From Ampullaceana balthica (Eukaryota > Mollusca > Gastropoda > Lymnaeidae), in contig CALYLW010000126.1 of NCBI GenBank assembly GCA_944989445.1, positions 434,001 to 498,000 of the forward strand: DNA of 64,000 bases, written 5' to 3'. Under the pieces are notes generated by a model that was not told where the DNA came from, ran no database searches, and saw only the letters and a list, made by a program, of their open reading frames with translations. Positions 1-11,419 of this stretch are shown here, piece after piece. Each line of letters starts with the position of its first letter. Position 1 is the first letter of the stretch. The translations under genes and the position numbers were made by a program.

Positions 1-1481
1 TGGTGGTCTTGATGTCTGGCTTCTGATTGAGGGACCCTCAAGCAATGTACATAGAAAGGTGAAAAAAAATCTTTAAAATAAGGAATATTCTAAATTGAAG
101 TTTTTACTGCTTTTATATTTTGTATTTCAGAATAAAATTAGAAATTATTGTACTTACCTTAAATTTAAAACAAATTAGCTTCAAAATCAACTTAATAACT
201 ATTTTTTAAATTAAAGTTTGCTTTAAGGACAATGTGGGATACAATGATGGTGTATAGAGCAAATTTTAATTGCATAAAATATATTTGCAACTCCAATAGC
301 TTATAACTTTTAATTGAAAAATACTGATAGCTGAACGAATGTATTTAAATTAGATAGAAGTGACTGCAAAGGTGAAATACACAATTGTTAAAATGAGCCC
401 TGGGAAGATTGTGAGTACTGGATCCGTTCTTTTGATGGAATAAATCCAAATTAAGAGAGATTGACACAATGCCGAATGCTGTGATACATTAACACGCTTT
501 CCCCAGATTTTATGGCCGCCATTTGAAGGACCTTTCATTTTTATTTTTATATCATTTTCTTGTTATTTATCACCTTCAAGTCTCAGATAAAACTTTGAAA
601 CAGAACATTTCCTTGGACGAGAAGGAATACTCGAACGCCTCGGAAGCATCAATTTAAGTGTAATTGAGTTTAGCGAATTAGGAATTAGGAATGCGAAAAG
701 CGCTGCAAAGTCTGGTATTAAGGAGGAAAGAAAAACAAGAGGTTTGATTACTTTTTAATTTGTCAAAATCCCGAATAAATTATAGATTTGTTTTCATTTC
801 CAGAAACTCGACACAGTATTTTTTTCATCAATTTAAATCGATCTCCAACTCAAAAAGGGAAAGTTCAAGAAGGTCATGAAAATTTAATTTCCTTTTTACT
901 AATTTCTTTAGCGTTAAGATGTAAGGGATATAAAATAATGGGAAATATAAAGCTCTGCCAATGAAACATTTCTCATTTTTAAGACCATGACATGATCAGG
1001 AAGTTTAACCAATAAACTGAAATCTCGATAGTAAATACTTACGAATTATACATAAACCCTCAATTCTATTACCTTCCGCTCTTAGATACCTACATATAAC
1101 ACACCTTAAATAATGAAGACTTGTATGTTTTAACGGTTGTTCCGTCAATTTTGTCCCCTATATTGCTCATGTATAACAACGGGTCAGGGTGTCTTCCCTC
1201 GGTGCTCTTTGGTAAGACGATATTTCTAACCGACTCACATGCCTTCTTTAGCTCGCACATTTCCTTGATCAGTCTTTTAACGTTTTCGGTAAAGTATCTT
1301 ATATCTCAGACCAAAAAGTGTCACATCTCACTTAGTTAAGTAATGTTACTTTTTTTAGACAAGGTTTTCTCAAAACAATGTTTTTCCAACATTAATATAG
1401 AAGTAGAAATGTGTTTCCAAAATTTTGAGAATGATAAAAAGTTGTAGAAAGTTTTAGTCCTGGTAAAGATCAGTAACCTCA
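1..1481. other. Unique AT-rich DNA, no feature seen
   Basis: Non-repetitive AT-rich sequence with stop codons in all frames at short intervals. The longest open stretches are about 60-70 codons and look like chance. No transposon end, tRNA-like box or tandem repeat was seen. Confidence 0.6.
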
Positions 1482-2080
1482 CTCATAATAAGGTAGAAAT
1501 AGCACCACGCATGTTGAGATGCGTCCTCACATAATAAGGTAGAAATAGCACCACGCATGTTGAGATGAGTCCTCACATAATAAGGTAGAAATAGCACCAC
1601 GCATGTTGAGATGAGTCCTCACATAATAAGGTAGAAATAGCACCACGCATGTTGAGCTGAGTCCTCACATAATAAGGTAGAAATAGCACCACGCATGTTG
1701 AGATGCGTCCTCACATAATAAGGTAGAAATAGCACCACGCATGTTGAGATGAGTCCTCACATAATAAGGTAGAAATAGCACCAAGCATGTTGAGATGAGT
1801 CCTCACATAATAATGTAGAAATAGCACCACGCATATTGAGATGAGTCCTCACATAATAAGGTAGAAATAGCACCACGCAAGTTGAAATGAGTCCTCACAT
1901 AATAAGGTAGAAATAGCACCACGCAAGTTGAGATGAGTCCTCACATAATAAGGTAGAAATAGCACCACGCATGTTGAGATGAGTCCTCACATAATAAGGT
2001 AGAAATAGCACCACGCAAGTTGAGATGAGTCCTCACATAATAAGGTAGAAATAGCACCACGCATGTTGATACGAGTACTC
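1482..2080. repeat. Minisatellite, 46-bp unit, 13 copies
   Basis: The motif aggtagaaatagcacc recurs every 46 bp from 1491 to 2043, giving 13 copies. Units are nearly identical; variants are single bases (for example catgttgag/caagttgag and gcgtcct/gagtcct) shared by a few copies each. The last unit decays at about 2070. The unit length is not a multiple of three and no long reading frame is associated. Confidence 0.97.
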
Positions 2081-2419
2081 ACAGAATATCCGGATATTTT
2101 AATTATCTTTGTCCTACTGAATACCCCGGCTATTCATATTAATAGATTTTCGAAATGAAATAAAAAGGCTGAATCAGTTAATGGCTATTTAACCAAAGAT
2201 GAGAAAACTGAATTCGACATTTGACCTAGAAATAAAGATACTGTATTGACATTTTCAATGTCTTACAATAAACCTTCAACATTGCTAGGAAGCTCACTTA
2301 AATATAAGGGGTTAGGGGGCTACAGTCAGGCTGGGTAGAAGTTTTAAAAATGTATACTAATATATTTTCAGGTATTGTTTTGTATTATAAAATTTTCTTA
2401 CCTAAATATGTAGTCTAAT
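2081..2419. other. Unique AT-rich DNA, no feature seen
   Basis: Single-copy-looking sequence between the 46-bp array and the family C repeat. Nothing recognised. Confidence 0.5.
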
Positions 2420-3096
2420 TTAAACAAGAAATAAAAACTCGAATGAGTATTTAAAGGCAATTTCCAACAAGGAATTTCCGATTTTTTATCAAGGGAAATC
2501 ATTCTAGATTACATTAAAAGTCGATTCAAATAAGTAATTTTGAAACAATACGACGTCATATCCCCTCACGCTACATCACACCAAGAATATGTCAATATAA
2601 TGCGCACCATTCAACAATCTAACATAAGCATTGAAAAAGTGGTAAAACCCGATTAACTAACATTCTAAAATCTAGTTTACATTAAAAGTAATTTCAAATC
2701 AATAATTTTGGAACAAAACAAAACAATTGCTTTAAAAAATTGTTTCTAAAATAACAGGAGTCGAACGAAAAGTGAATTTTGCAAAATTCATTCACCAACA
2801 TTGTTCGAACGATTAGCTATTGTTTGACGTTTGTTTTAACAAGATAGATGTTATGGTTGGCGAGAAATTGACAAAATTGATATTTTTTATGTTTTTTTAT
2901 TTTATTTTCCAGGAAATCCAGTAAACATTTTCGGTATTTTGTTGGCCGTTGAACATCCTTGGGACCTCCTTAAAATAGCATATTTGCAAAAGACCCGGTA
3001 TGTTTCAGGAGGAGTAGCATGTGCAGGCGAAACAGACATTTCAAATCTATCAACGCAATTTTTCCAAGGCGAATTGCGTTAAGAATATATATAAAA
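2420..3096 (+). mobile_element. Family C interspersed repeat, uninterrupted copy
   Basis: About 677 bp that align end to end with 50278-54315 once the hAT insertion there is removed. Shared landmarks include aagaaataaaaactcgaatg at the left edge, gacgtcatatcccctcacg in the middle and a hairpin near the right edge. The hairpin (AACGCAATT 3052-3060 with AATTGCGTT 3072-3080) is kept in both copies. No terminal inverted repeats, target duplication or coding sequence was found, so the class is unknown; a non-autonomous element with a 3' hairpin is one reading. Confidence 0.85.
2573..2585. other. Empty target site matching the hAT-2 insertion point
   Basis: This copy of family C reads straight through atatcccctcac. 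In the second copy the same 8 bases are duplicated around hAT-2 (ATATCCCC at 50424-50431 and ATATCTCC at 53776-53783). It is therefore the unoccupied paralogous target. Confidence 0.9.
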
Positions 3097-3190
3097 GGAG
3101 CATATAACATTACGCGCTGATCTCAATTAGATTTGAATTCGGAAGCTTACAATTAAAATGATCATGTTATACAATTTTGAACTATCACTG

Positions 3191-3266
<76 letters not shown>

Positions 3267-3283
3267 TGTGTGTGTGTGTGTGT
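3191..3283. repeat. (TA)n then (TG)n microsatellite
   Basis: About 37 TA dinucleotides with one phase slip near 3229, followed directly by a short TG run. A shorter sibling lies at 3356-3384. The reading frame across it is an artefact of the dinucleotide. Confidence 0.97.
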
Positions 3284-3355
3284 TTATGTATGCAAATGTG
3301 TGTGTTTGCGTGTGTGTTCCCCATTTATTTTTATTTTTAAAAAATAGATTACTTG

Positions 3356-3384
3356 TATATATATATATATATATGTGTGTGTAT
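3356..3384. repeat. Short (TA)n(GT)n microsatellite
   Basis: TA run followed by GT run with a similar flank (atgtatgcaa) to the longer microsatellite upstream, suggesting local duplication of the TA/TG block. Confidence 0.9.
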
Positions 3385-4695
3385 GTATGCAAGTGTCTGT
3401 GTTTGTGTATATGTTTTTTATTTATACTTTTTTTTTAAAGCTGACTTTTTTTCATTCTTGAACAAGTTTATAAACAAAATTACTTTTCATATTTCGCGGC
3501 TTTCTAGATTATAAACAATACACGACTGACTATATGAGAGCATTTTAATATATTTATCGTTTTTAAAAATCATTTTTTAAGAAATTTTTTTCCAAAATAC
3601 AACGTTAATTCATTCCATCAGAATTTCACTCAAAGTGAATACACTATAAGTTTGAGTGATCATTAAGAGGAATGAGATTAGCAGACGTGATGAAAGGGCA
3701 GAGACAAAGACCCAAACCAGCTGGTACTCTATCGTCAATACTATCGGATTTAGTTAACAGCTTACGGAATAATACAAAGATGTGTAAGGCAAATACTAAT
3801 GGCAACAAATCGCGTACGATTGTTAACCCCAATACCAAGGACAGAGTCGTACAGAGCAATAAGGCGGTCACTGTAATCAAAAGATTTAGCCGTATTCATG
3901 AAATTATCCCGTCTCCAAGAAGTCATCGTGCGGGACTTAACTCTGCTTCCAAGTCGATACACGTTCGCCTGGTCTGACAGCTGTGCTAATGGAAGGCCCC
4001 TTAGTGAACCAACAAAACCCGAGCGCCATCGGCGGTTTGCAAAAAATTGGTATACTGAAGTAATAAGCGTCCTTTCTCATTAATGAAATTGATAACTTTA
4101 CCGTCGTACAGCACATTTGAATACCAATGCGTTGATGTGACAGATCAAGTATATGTTCAAATTTAAATTAATAGTAAGTTTGCTATAACGTATAATTAAT
4201 TATTAACATATCTGAACATGGATATTTATTAGTGGTAATTGACTCTATGTTTAATTGTGAATTCAGAACATCTATATTTATTATCGAACTTTGAATGTGA
4301 AGATTAATATCGATTTCGGAATATTTTCTATCGAAATCTGAAAATCTAGAATTAAAATCAAAATCGAACATCAGCATTAAATAGTAAAGTCTGAATATGC
4401 ATATTTAATGGCAGTTAATTTTACCACATGTCAAATTTCAATGTTTTTTTATTACAATGTGAAATAAGCGGAGCAGTGTTTTAAAGATATTCTTCAATCG
4501 AGATGATTAGATCAAGCTTAAGTATAAATTTAAATTGTCGATAGGGAAAATAGCAATTTGCATTTTTTTTAAAGAAATAACATTTTATCATGGTTTCATT
4601 TAATTTTCTCTTTTGCCAGTGCCAAAATTTTTAATAAAAAACATAGCCTTAGCAGGGGAAGATTACTTAGTATGACTTGAAAAATACCTTTAAAA
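3385..4695. other. AT-rich DNA with a GC-richer islet at 3660-4050
   Basis: Mostly unique AT-rich DNA. The islet at about 3660-4050 is richer in GC and holds overlapping open frames on both strands (101 codons on plus, 66 and 78 on minus). None resembles a family I know, and frames on opposite strands cannot all be real. It may be a decayed coding fragment or an ordinary GC-richer patch. Confidence 0.35.
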
Positions 4696-5450
4696 TCCGT
4701 TTAAAAAAAAGAAGTAAAAAAAAAGATGTTTAAAAACATCGTTTTTAGAAGCGGACTAAAAAGAAGAAAATAATTTAAAACTTGTAAGTTCAAGTACTTC
4801 GATTTAATATGACTAAAAACGTGTGGCGGTCGCTAATGAGGTTTAACATATGCGGTTCACTCATTCTCTCACTTATAGATCTCTCTTTAGCCTTCTAAAT
4901 TAGAAATCTTTAATTTTTATACCAAACACCCACCCCACGTTTTTAGTCATATTAAATCGAAGTACTTGAACTTACAAGTTTTAAATTATTTTCTTCTTTT
5001 TAGTCCGCTTCTAAAAACGTGGTTTTTAAAAATCTTTTTTTTTACTTCTATTTATTTTATTCTTTTTAGTCCACTTAAAACAACCTGGTTTTTTAAAATA
5101 TTTTTTTACCTCTATTTATTTTACCAAACACCTCACAAGCGCCCGCCCAACGTTTTAAAAACATTGTGATGTGGTCACAGGGCGAACTCACGGATGTCAA
5201 CAAAAGCCGACGGTACAGATGCTTTTATATAGACTATAGATAAACTTAAAAGTTCAATAATTTAATAACGGTATATTTGATCGATCTGAAATTTTGATAC
5301 AATGCATTGTCATCCAATATCTATCTGTGGTAAAATTTTCAGATCTCTAGGACCATCAGAAGTGGTTTAATTTTACGTTGGCAGATTTGAAAAAATCTTG
5401 GACAAACAATGCCCAACGAAAGCGAGTTAATAAAAACGTAGTAAATAAAA
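4696..5450 (+). mobile_element. Family B foldback element, copy 1
   Basis: About 750 bp homologous over its whole length to the reverse complement of 51895-52650. It carries a perfect 84-bp inverted repeat (4740-4823 and 4936-5019) around a 112-bp loop. The right part is non-palindromic and contains gatcgatctgaaattttgat, which the MITE-A family also has. No coding capacity and no target duplication seen. It runs directly into a MITE-A copy starting about 5455, so the two may be one composite or adjacent insertions. Confidence 0.85.
4740..5019. repeat. Perfect 84-bp inverted repeat (long hairpin)
   Basis: The left arm 4740-4823 is the exact reverse complement of the right arm 4936-5019, separated by 112 bp. 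If transcribed it would form an uninterrupted 84-bp RNA duplex. The arms begin cgtttttagaagcgg and end tgactaaaaacgtg. Confidence 0.95.
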
Positions 5451-5454
5451 CAAA

Positions 5455-5995
5455 CCCGTAAAAACAAAGTTTTTGACTATAAATCCCTTATATATGAGAC
5501 ATAACTAACAGTATTGATTATTTTCAAACATTTACAGACTGAATCTGTCTTAACTCAAGTTTGCTTCATAACCCTGAAGGGTGAGAGGGGAAAAGTCTGG
5601 TCACCGATTCGCTTGACCGAGCTCAGCGTGACACGTAAAATGTAAACAAAAGCACCCCGTTGCTTCGATGGGTCGCCTCAACGCGTCTACTCAAACTTTC
5701 ACGTGGAAAAAAAACAATAACAAACAGGGAATTTGAATTACATACCTCATATAAGGATAAACTAAAAATGCATTAATTTAATTACGGTACGTTCGATCGA
5801 TCTGAAATTTTGATACGATGCATTGTTAGGTTAGACTGGTCCGTGCGCCAAATGTCAGCTCGATCGGATCACGGGAAGTGGGTCATTTTTTACTTTTGTT
5901 TTTCCGCCCGCCCGCCCATGAGATGACGACAGACAGAGAGAGAGAGAGAGAGAGACAGAGAGAGACGGCGGTGAAGTTAATATAAGTGATTTAAA
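5455..5995 (+). mobile_element. MITE-A copy a
   Basis: Non-autonomous element of about 520 bp. It is bounded by TAAATCCCTTATAT (from 5480) and its inverse, tataagtgattta (to 5993). The leader cccgtaaaaacaaagttttt upstream of the left terminal repeat, containing a small palindrome, recurs before other copies. Internal landmarks are gaccgagctcagcg, tcgatcgatctgaaatttt and a GA-rich tract before the right end. No coding sequence. Confidence 0.85.
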
Positions 5996-7660
5996 AAGGG
6001 TAATTGCGTTGTACATAAATTTAATTTGGAGAACTACTTAAGCACAACTTCATTATGGGAACCAGAGGTTTTGAGAGATATTTGACGCCGAAAGAAAAAC
6101 AAGAATTAAGGGGGAAAAAAATTTCACATTTCAAAATTGCAATTGAAACAAAATATAATTTTGATAACATTTAAAAAAAAACATTTCTTGGTCTGTGACC
6201 AAATATTCATAACTTTTCCGATAGCAACTGAAATCTAAATTATCTGGAAGTTTTGATTTTGAGAAAAATATCAGACAGTCATTAAAAAATAATGGCCACG
6301 CTTCCCCAACCCCCGTACACATTTTATTTTCGTATTTCCAAGTCACCCTAATCCCAAGGCCAGGTGGTCTATCTTTTGTTTACATGTAAGTGATCTTCAA
6401 CACACGATTTCAATACACATATAGATGTATGTATGAACATTTAAAAAAAAATTCGTTTGTTTGGATGCTGAGTATCAAGCACTATAAATTAGATACATAG
6501 TTTTCTTAAATTGAATACATTATATTTGTCTCCGATTATATTTTCTTTTTACCTATAGCCTATAGGCTTACATTTTAATGTAAGTATTTTTAAAGAAATC
6601 TCATTAAAAAAACAGATGAAATTATCCAAGAACAAAAAAAAACCCTAAAATTTTACAAATCTACTAGACGTGAGTTGTTGGTTAACTACCGGTAATTTTT
6701 AAAATGTACTTTAAAATTCTTAAATATTTATTTATCTTATAAGTATAATTATCTGCACTTACAATTAATGGCCGTACAGTTCATTTTACTAAATGGCTGT
6801 TTCGTCAGTGCCCTAACTTCTAAATAGTTGGAGGCCATTGTTACCCAGCTGTTACATCGTCCAGCAACGAGGGTCATCTAAAAATAAATATGTGTAATTC
6901 TCAAGTTTCGCCGTTTGATGGCCGGCCCCTAACGACCCTCTTTAATGGCTTGTGATGTCACTCAGGTCACATTTAGCTCCGCCGCTGTCACCATATAAAG
7001 CTGACAACTGGGTAACAACTGAACATAAGACTACGGGGACGTAATTGATTCACCAACGTATAATGTCTCCACTACTAACCTCCCTCGACCCGTCTTAGTG
7101 AGGCATGGAATAAACCAGTAACGACCTTGACACTCTTCTATACTTTAATTAGTCATTCAGAATGGCAGCGAGGGATATCTGCCACTTGGAACAAATTTTC
7201 TGTGTGGATTTAAAATTATTTTATTGATACTTCTTTCCTTTAAAGTAGTTTGAATTTTATCTATACAGATATGAGCTATTTGATTTCATTGCTGTTATTT
7301 TAAAAAAATTGGAAAACATCTATATTGAATCATCATTATTCGCTTATTTAATGAATCTTCTGTATTTTTACGGCCGCAGTCAAAAAATCATGAATACTCT
7401 GAGCTTTAAATACTTTGAGAACATATTATATATTTACGCTCAATTATCAGTGATACCAAACGCTGAGAGACATCACTCTCCTTTTTTTAAAATGTTGCGT
7501 TGTAAGCAGTGCTGATTGACTCAAATAGTTATTTTTTGGTGCAGTAATTTGGTGCGCTGCTTTCTAAAATTAGTTAAAAAATCGTGTGGTGATTAGCGCT
7601 GTAAAAATTATTACATAAATACTTTGTTTAATTTTCAGGAATACAACCTCAATTTTAAAT
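5996..7660. other. Unique DNA with GC-richer island at 6800-7150
   Basis: Mostly AT-rich and featureless. Between about 6800 and 7150 the composition rises to near-balanced GC with no tandem or transposon signature and no long reading frame. It includes ccatataaagc at 6991-7001, which resembles a TATA box but is not evidence of a promoter by itself. Possibly a conserved non-coding element. Confidence 0.35.
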
Positions 7661-7780
7661 TACTTTGTGTACATTTAAGGTAGTTTAATATTACGTATCT
7701 ATCATACAGGGACAAGTTTGTTGGGCTTTTGAACAAAGTGGGCACCCTAAATAAAAGTGGGCGTCACAGCACAACCTATA
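7661..7780 (+). mobile_element. Family D repeat, copy 1 (Helitron-like tail, degenerate)
   Basis: Begins tactttgtgtacattt, continues through tcatacagggacaag and gggcttttga, and ends cagcacaaccta. It is the first of three partial copies in a row. The expected terminal CTAG is CTAT here. Confidence 0.65.
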
Positions 7781-7788
7781 TTATATAA

Positions 7789-7860
7789 TACTTTGTGTAC
7801 ATTTCAGGAATATCTCGTATTTATCATACAAGGATAAGTTACTTGGGCTTTTGACATAAA
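7789..7860 (+). mobile_element. Family D repeat, copy 2 (truncated)
   Basis: Starts tactttgtgtacatttcag and breaks off after gggcttttga, without the GC-rich hairpin tail seen in copy 3. Immediately follows copy 1. Confidence 0.65.
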
Positions 7861-7895
7861 AAATGAAATAAATTTTTAAAAAACTATTATAAAAA

Positions 7896-8041
7896 TAGTT
7901 TGTGTACATTTAAGAAATTTTAATATTACGTATTTATCATACAAGGACAAGTTAGTTGGACTTTTGAAAAATTTGAGCGCCGTAGGCGCCCTTAAACAAA
8001 AGGGGGCGCCGCAGGCGCCACGGCGCCTCAGCACAACCTAG
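7896..8041 (+). mobile_element. Family D repeat, copy 3 with Helitron-like 3' end
   Basis: Follows the family D pattern and ends in stacked GC palindromes (gcgccgtaggcgc, then ggcgccgcaggcgcc). About ten bases later come CTAG (8038-8041) and a T. Helitrons characteristically end in a hairpin about 10-12 nt before CTRR and insert between A and T. The structure fits, but no Rep/helicase coding sequence is present, so this is a structural inference. Confidence 0.6.
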
Positions 8042-9715
8042 TTCAAGATATTTTTGTTGAATCGATGTTGATACTACACTGGTCGTAAAGGTGACACTGT
8101 AGGGTTAACATGAGCCAAAGTTGGTAGTAAGGAGGCATTAAATTCAATTGTTTATTTTGGAAACTTTTCCATTCCCAAATTCTCTTTGAAGGAAATTAGC
8201 AATTCCTGTATTACAACCGTAGCTGTCATGGCTTTGTGGCGATCACGGTTATAAGTTAAAACAACATTTAAATTCAACTACTTATATTTCATTGAAGTCA
8301 CGTTACTTAGAGATTTATAGAACGCTTTTTTAAGAATTGGCTCAGTGCATATACTAGTATTGTATTTACCTTTTCCTTCATGTATTTCTCATTTATGCTC
8401 CACTGCAAGTATAAAAATAATAATTAAACAAATTCATTACAAAACTATAGTTTTTGTTTCTTAAAAGTGTTAGTCTTGTTCTGAGATTTTGAGCAACATT
8501 CTTTGTATACAGTGGGGTGACTTTTTATGAGATATGTAACTTTTTAAATATTTTATTTACATCTTTTCTGTTATGCTTATTGTTTTTATTGATTCTATAT
8601 ATTATTTGAAATATATAATAATCAATTATCACGGGTTCTAGACTTAAAACAAATAATAGATTGAATTAAATATTTTTCTGCTGTCACCAAATGAAATTCC
8701 AAAATTATTTTTACATCTTTACAAATGCTGTTGATGTAAAAATTACAACTTTCCCAAGCAAGCATGGTCCAACTCCAGGTCAAGCCTATCAAAAGCCCAG
8801 GTCGAGCTAATAATGTCGAGCTAATTGGCTTTTTACTAAGGGGCTAAGAGCTAAAACACGTCTGTCATTACACCAGTGTTCATAAATACACGGCCATCGA
8901 TTGGAATGTACAAATGGATTACGACAGGGATTCTAATATTTTAATTGAATGGGAACATAAAAAATATAAGTTTTTAAAAATTTAATGGAATGGGACATGT
9001 GAATGGATGTAACAAAATATGTTATAACATAGTTAAAGGTAATTTTTTCCCATCAGAAACAAACTGGATGTTGGAAAATCAAGGAAAAAAACAACAATTT
9101 AGTTAGTTCTGGTGCGAGTCTAGATGCCAATTCTTAATGTCATTATCGTTAAATTAAAGGCTTGGGTTAGAAAGTTTAGAATTAACATTTAATTATTAAT
9201 ACTGTAGTTATTTAATCAGTCTTTACAAATACAAAAATGAATATATTTAAATCATTAAATATTACTTTTTATAACATAAGAAAAAGTAAACAAATGAAAC
9301 CAAAGAATAAACCCAAAATGAAATCTATCGATCTGCTGTATTAGTTATTGAAACGGATATCTCGATAACATATTGCTGTTATAGAGTTAATCAGGTAACT
9401 GATGACTCGTTAATTCAGGGCTCAGCCAGCCTTGAGCAGTTTCTTAGAAGTTGACCAGGAAGTCACGTGAGTGGCTGTCGGTAGAACAAATCGCCGTTTT
9501 TTACAGTGCAATTGAGCACTGACCAAGGGCAGGACACCAAGTACGTGGTAGCGAGCGTTTTATGCTAGGATTTAAACGTTTAATCTATAATTATGAAACT
9601 ACTCAAAGATTATTGTGTGCAAAGACTTTGCGAACTTGAGCCACATTTCATAGTTACATTGAAGGGCCATGAGTCAAGATTTGTACATTGATCTGAGCTG
9701 GATATTTAATTTGAT
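8042..9715. other. Unique AT-rich DNA, no feature seen
   Basis: No tandem repeat, transposon end or convincing reading frame noticed. The stretch at about 9400-9550 is less AT-rich but otherwise unremarkable. Confidence 0.5.
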
Positions 9716-9885
9716 GAGTTCGGTATTTTGATGTGAACTTTTATGTGTAACTTGATGTGTATTTTGATATTTGATTTTTTTTATATTGGTGTATACCTTG
9801 ATATGCATGTAACCTTTTTGTGTATCTGGATGCGTACCTTGATGTGTAAATTGACGTGTACATTTATATTTAAATAAACCCCGAC
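9716..9885. repeat. Degenerate minisatellite, cttgatgtgta-like units
   Basis: The motif ttgatgtg(t/a)a recurs at irregular 12-30 bp spacing (for example ttgatgtgaac, cttgatgtgtatt, cttgatgtgtaaa). The decay suggests an old array, in contrast to the homogeneous arrays elsewhere in the window. Confidence 0.6.
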
Positions 9886-11014
9886 GTGCATCATATCTGC
9901 CGTTCGATGGAAATTCGTGGAATTGTTAAATATATGGTATTTCATAAATGGTGCTTTTTCAGTTTTCAAATTCTACAGTTAAAAACCTTTTAAAATGTTC
10001 ACATGATGACAGAACAACTAACCCTCCATAAACACATAAAACCAGCAACAACAGCTAAACTGATAAGGAGATTAGGGAAACGCAATAGTCGATTGCTGCC
10101 AAGCCAGGAAATTACACGTACAGTCATAGAGTAATTCTAATCCTAATCCTGATTTTCAATTACGCCATAAGAAGCTAAACATTCTAATGCCGATCAAACG
10201 TTCGGTCATCTCATCCGTCCCTTGCAGCTTATTCCGTCCAATAAAGATCAAAGATCACTAAGCAGATCTTGTGCGCGTGGTTGTTTAAACACAACAAGCT
10301 CCGGCCCGCGTACCACGCCCCACGCCCACTCCCACCCTCCCATGCACATAATCACGTGGGTGGCTATATTTACCAGAGATCAATAGAACCGACAGCCAAT
10401 TCGTCAAACTTTGGGGGCAGGGGGCGCTACTTTTGAATAATCTTTGGCTGCTCTCCCTTCTATTCTCTTACACGTAATTAAATTACGCACCTTTTAAGAA
10501 TTGTAACGAGGATACTTGTATATACGGTGTACATTGTAAAGCCTGCAAACTATATATATGATATTTTGGGATGATATTTTGGATGGGTGTGATAGGCGTG
10601 TAGAATAGTGTCCGCCATAGGAGTCAGGATAGTTTGAACACTTTCTTTATTCAAACCCGAAATTCTGTTAATATAAAGTATTTTAAATGTTAGCCCTACA
10701 CGGGCGGCCAATTTTTAAAACTTTTTCGGTTTAAAATTGCATTTTACACTTTTCTGATCAGAGTAGAGACAGTAAACTTCGAAAGGCGGAGTAATTTAAT
10801 CGCAACCAGATAAAACAAACCACTAAACAGTAACCATACACGTTGCACTATTTAATGTTCTTATTTACTAGCATCTACAAACCATCACATTGCATAAATT
10901 ATAACTTTAAATAGTCAACACTTAAAACACTTTTTTTAAAACTAGTCTTATATTAAAAATGCATAAATTTTCTACTTTTCAGTCTACGCATTTTACAGTA
11001 AGTGCAAAGCCAGC
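9886..11014. other. Unique DNA with GC-richer island at 10150-10480
   Basis: The island has near-balanced composition, agatcaaagatcac (two overlapping TCF/LEF-like ATCAAAG-type words) and an E-box CACGTG within atcacgtgggtgg. It has no long reading frame. It could be cis-regulatory, but short words occur by chance and nothing here proves function. Confidence 0.3.
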
Positions 11015-11200
11015 TTACTTTTTGACTATATATCCCTTATATATGAGACATAACTAAAAGTAGTGATTATGTTTAAACACAATTATCTCCCCTGGTTTTA
11101 AAACTGGCGCAGGGACAGTTGGGGGTGTGAACAGTGACGGTCGGCGTCAACGCGTGAACTAGGCACGTGAAAAAAATATAAACAAATAGTGGGACGGTTC
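11015..11200 (+). mobile_element. MITE-A copy b, 5' part only
   Basis: Matches the left third of MITE-A (tttttgactatatatccctt, atatgagacataactaaaag, then gcgtcaacgcgtgaact) and then stops. The right terminal repeat is missing, so this is a truncated and diverged copy. Confidence 0.7.
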
Positions 11201-11419
11201 CGATTAAACTTAAAAAGCAATTTAATATAAGACTAGTAAAAAGCCACATATAATTATAGAACTGCCCGTAATGGCGCGGCTATCAAGAATGACAAGGACG
11301 TACGGCTGCTTCTTGTACTATCAATTTAGAGCGATAATTTTTTTAAAATTTAGTCTTACTCTCTAGATAAAAACACAAATTTTCTACGTCATTTAAGAGA
11401 GTACAAATAAAAATAAAAT

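Noticed and set aside
3672..3977. 101-codon plus-strand protein
   Set aside because: Equally long frames run on the opposite strand, and no family resemblance was found. Kept only as a GC-richer islet.
5930..5970. GA microsatellite as a separate feature
   Set aside because: It is the GA-rich tract just inside the right end of MITE-A, present in other copies, so it belongs to the element.
6985..7005. TATA-box promoter
   Set aside because: A single atataaa word in AT-rich DNA is expected by chance, and there is no downstream gene.
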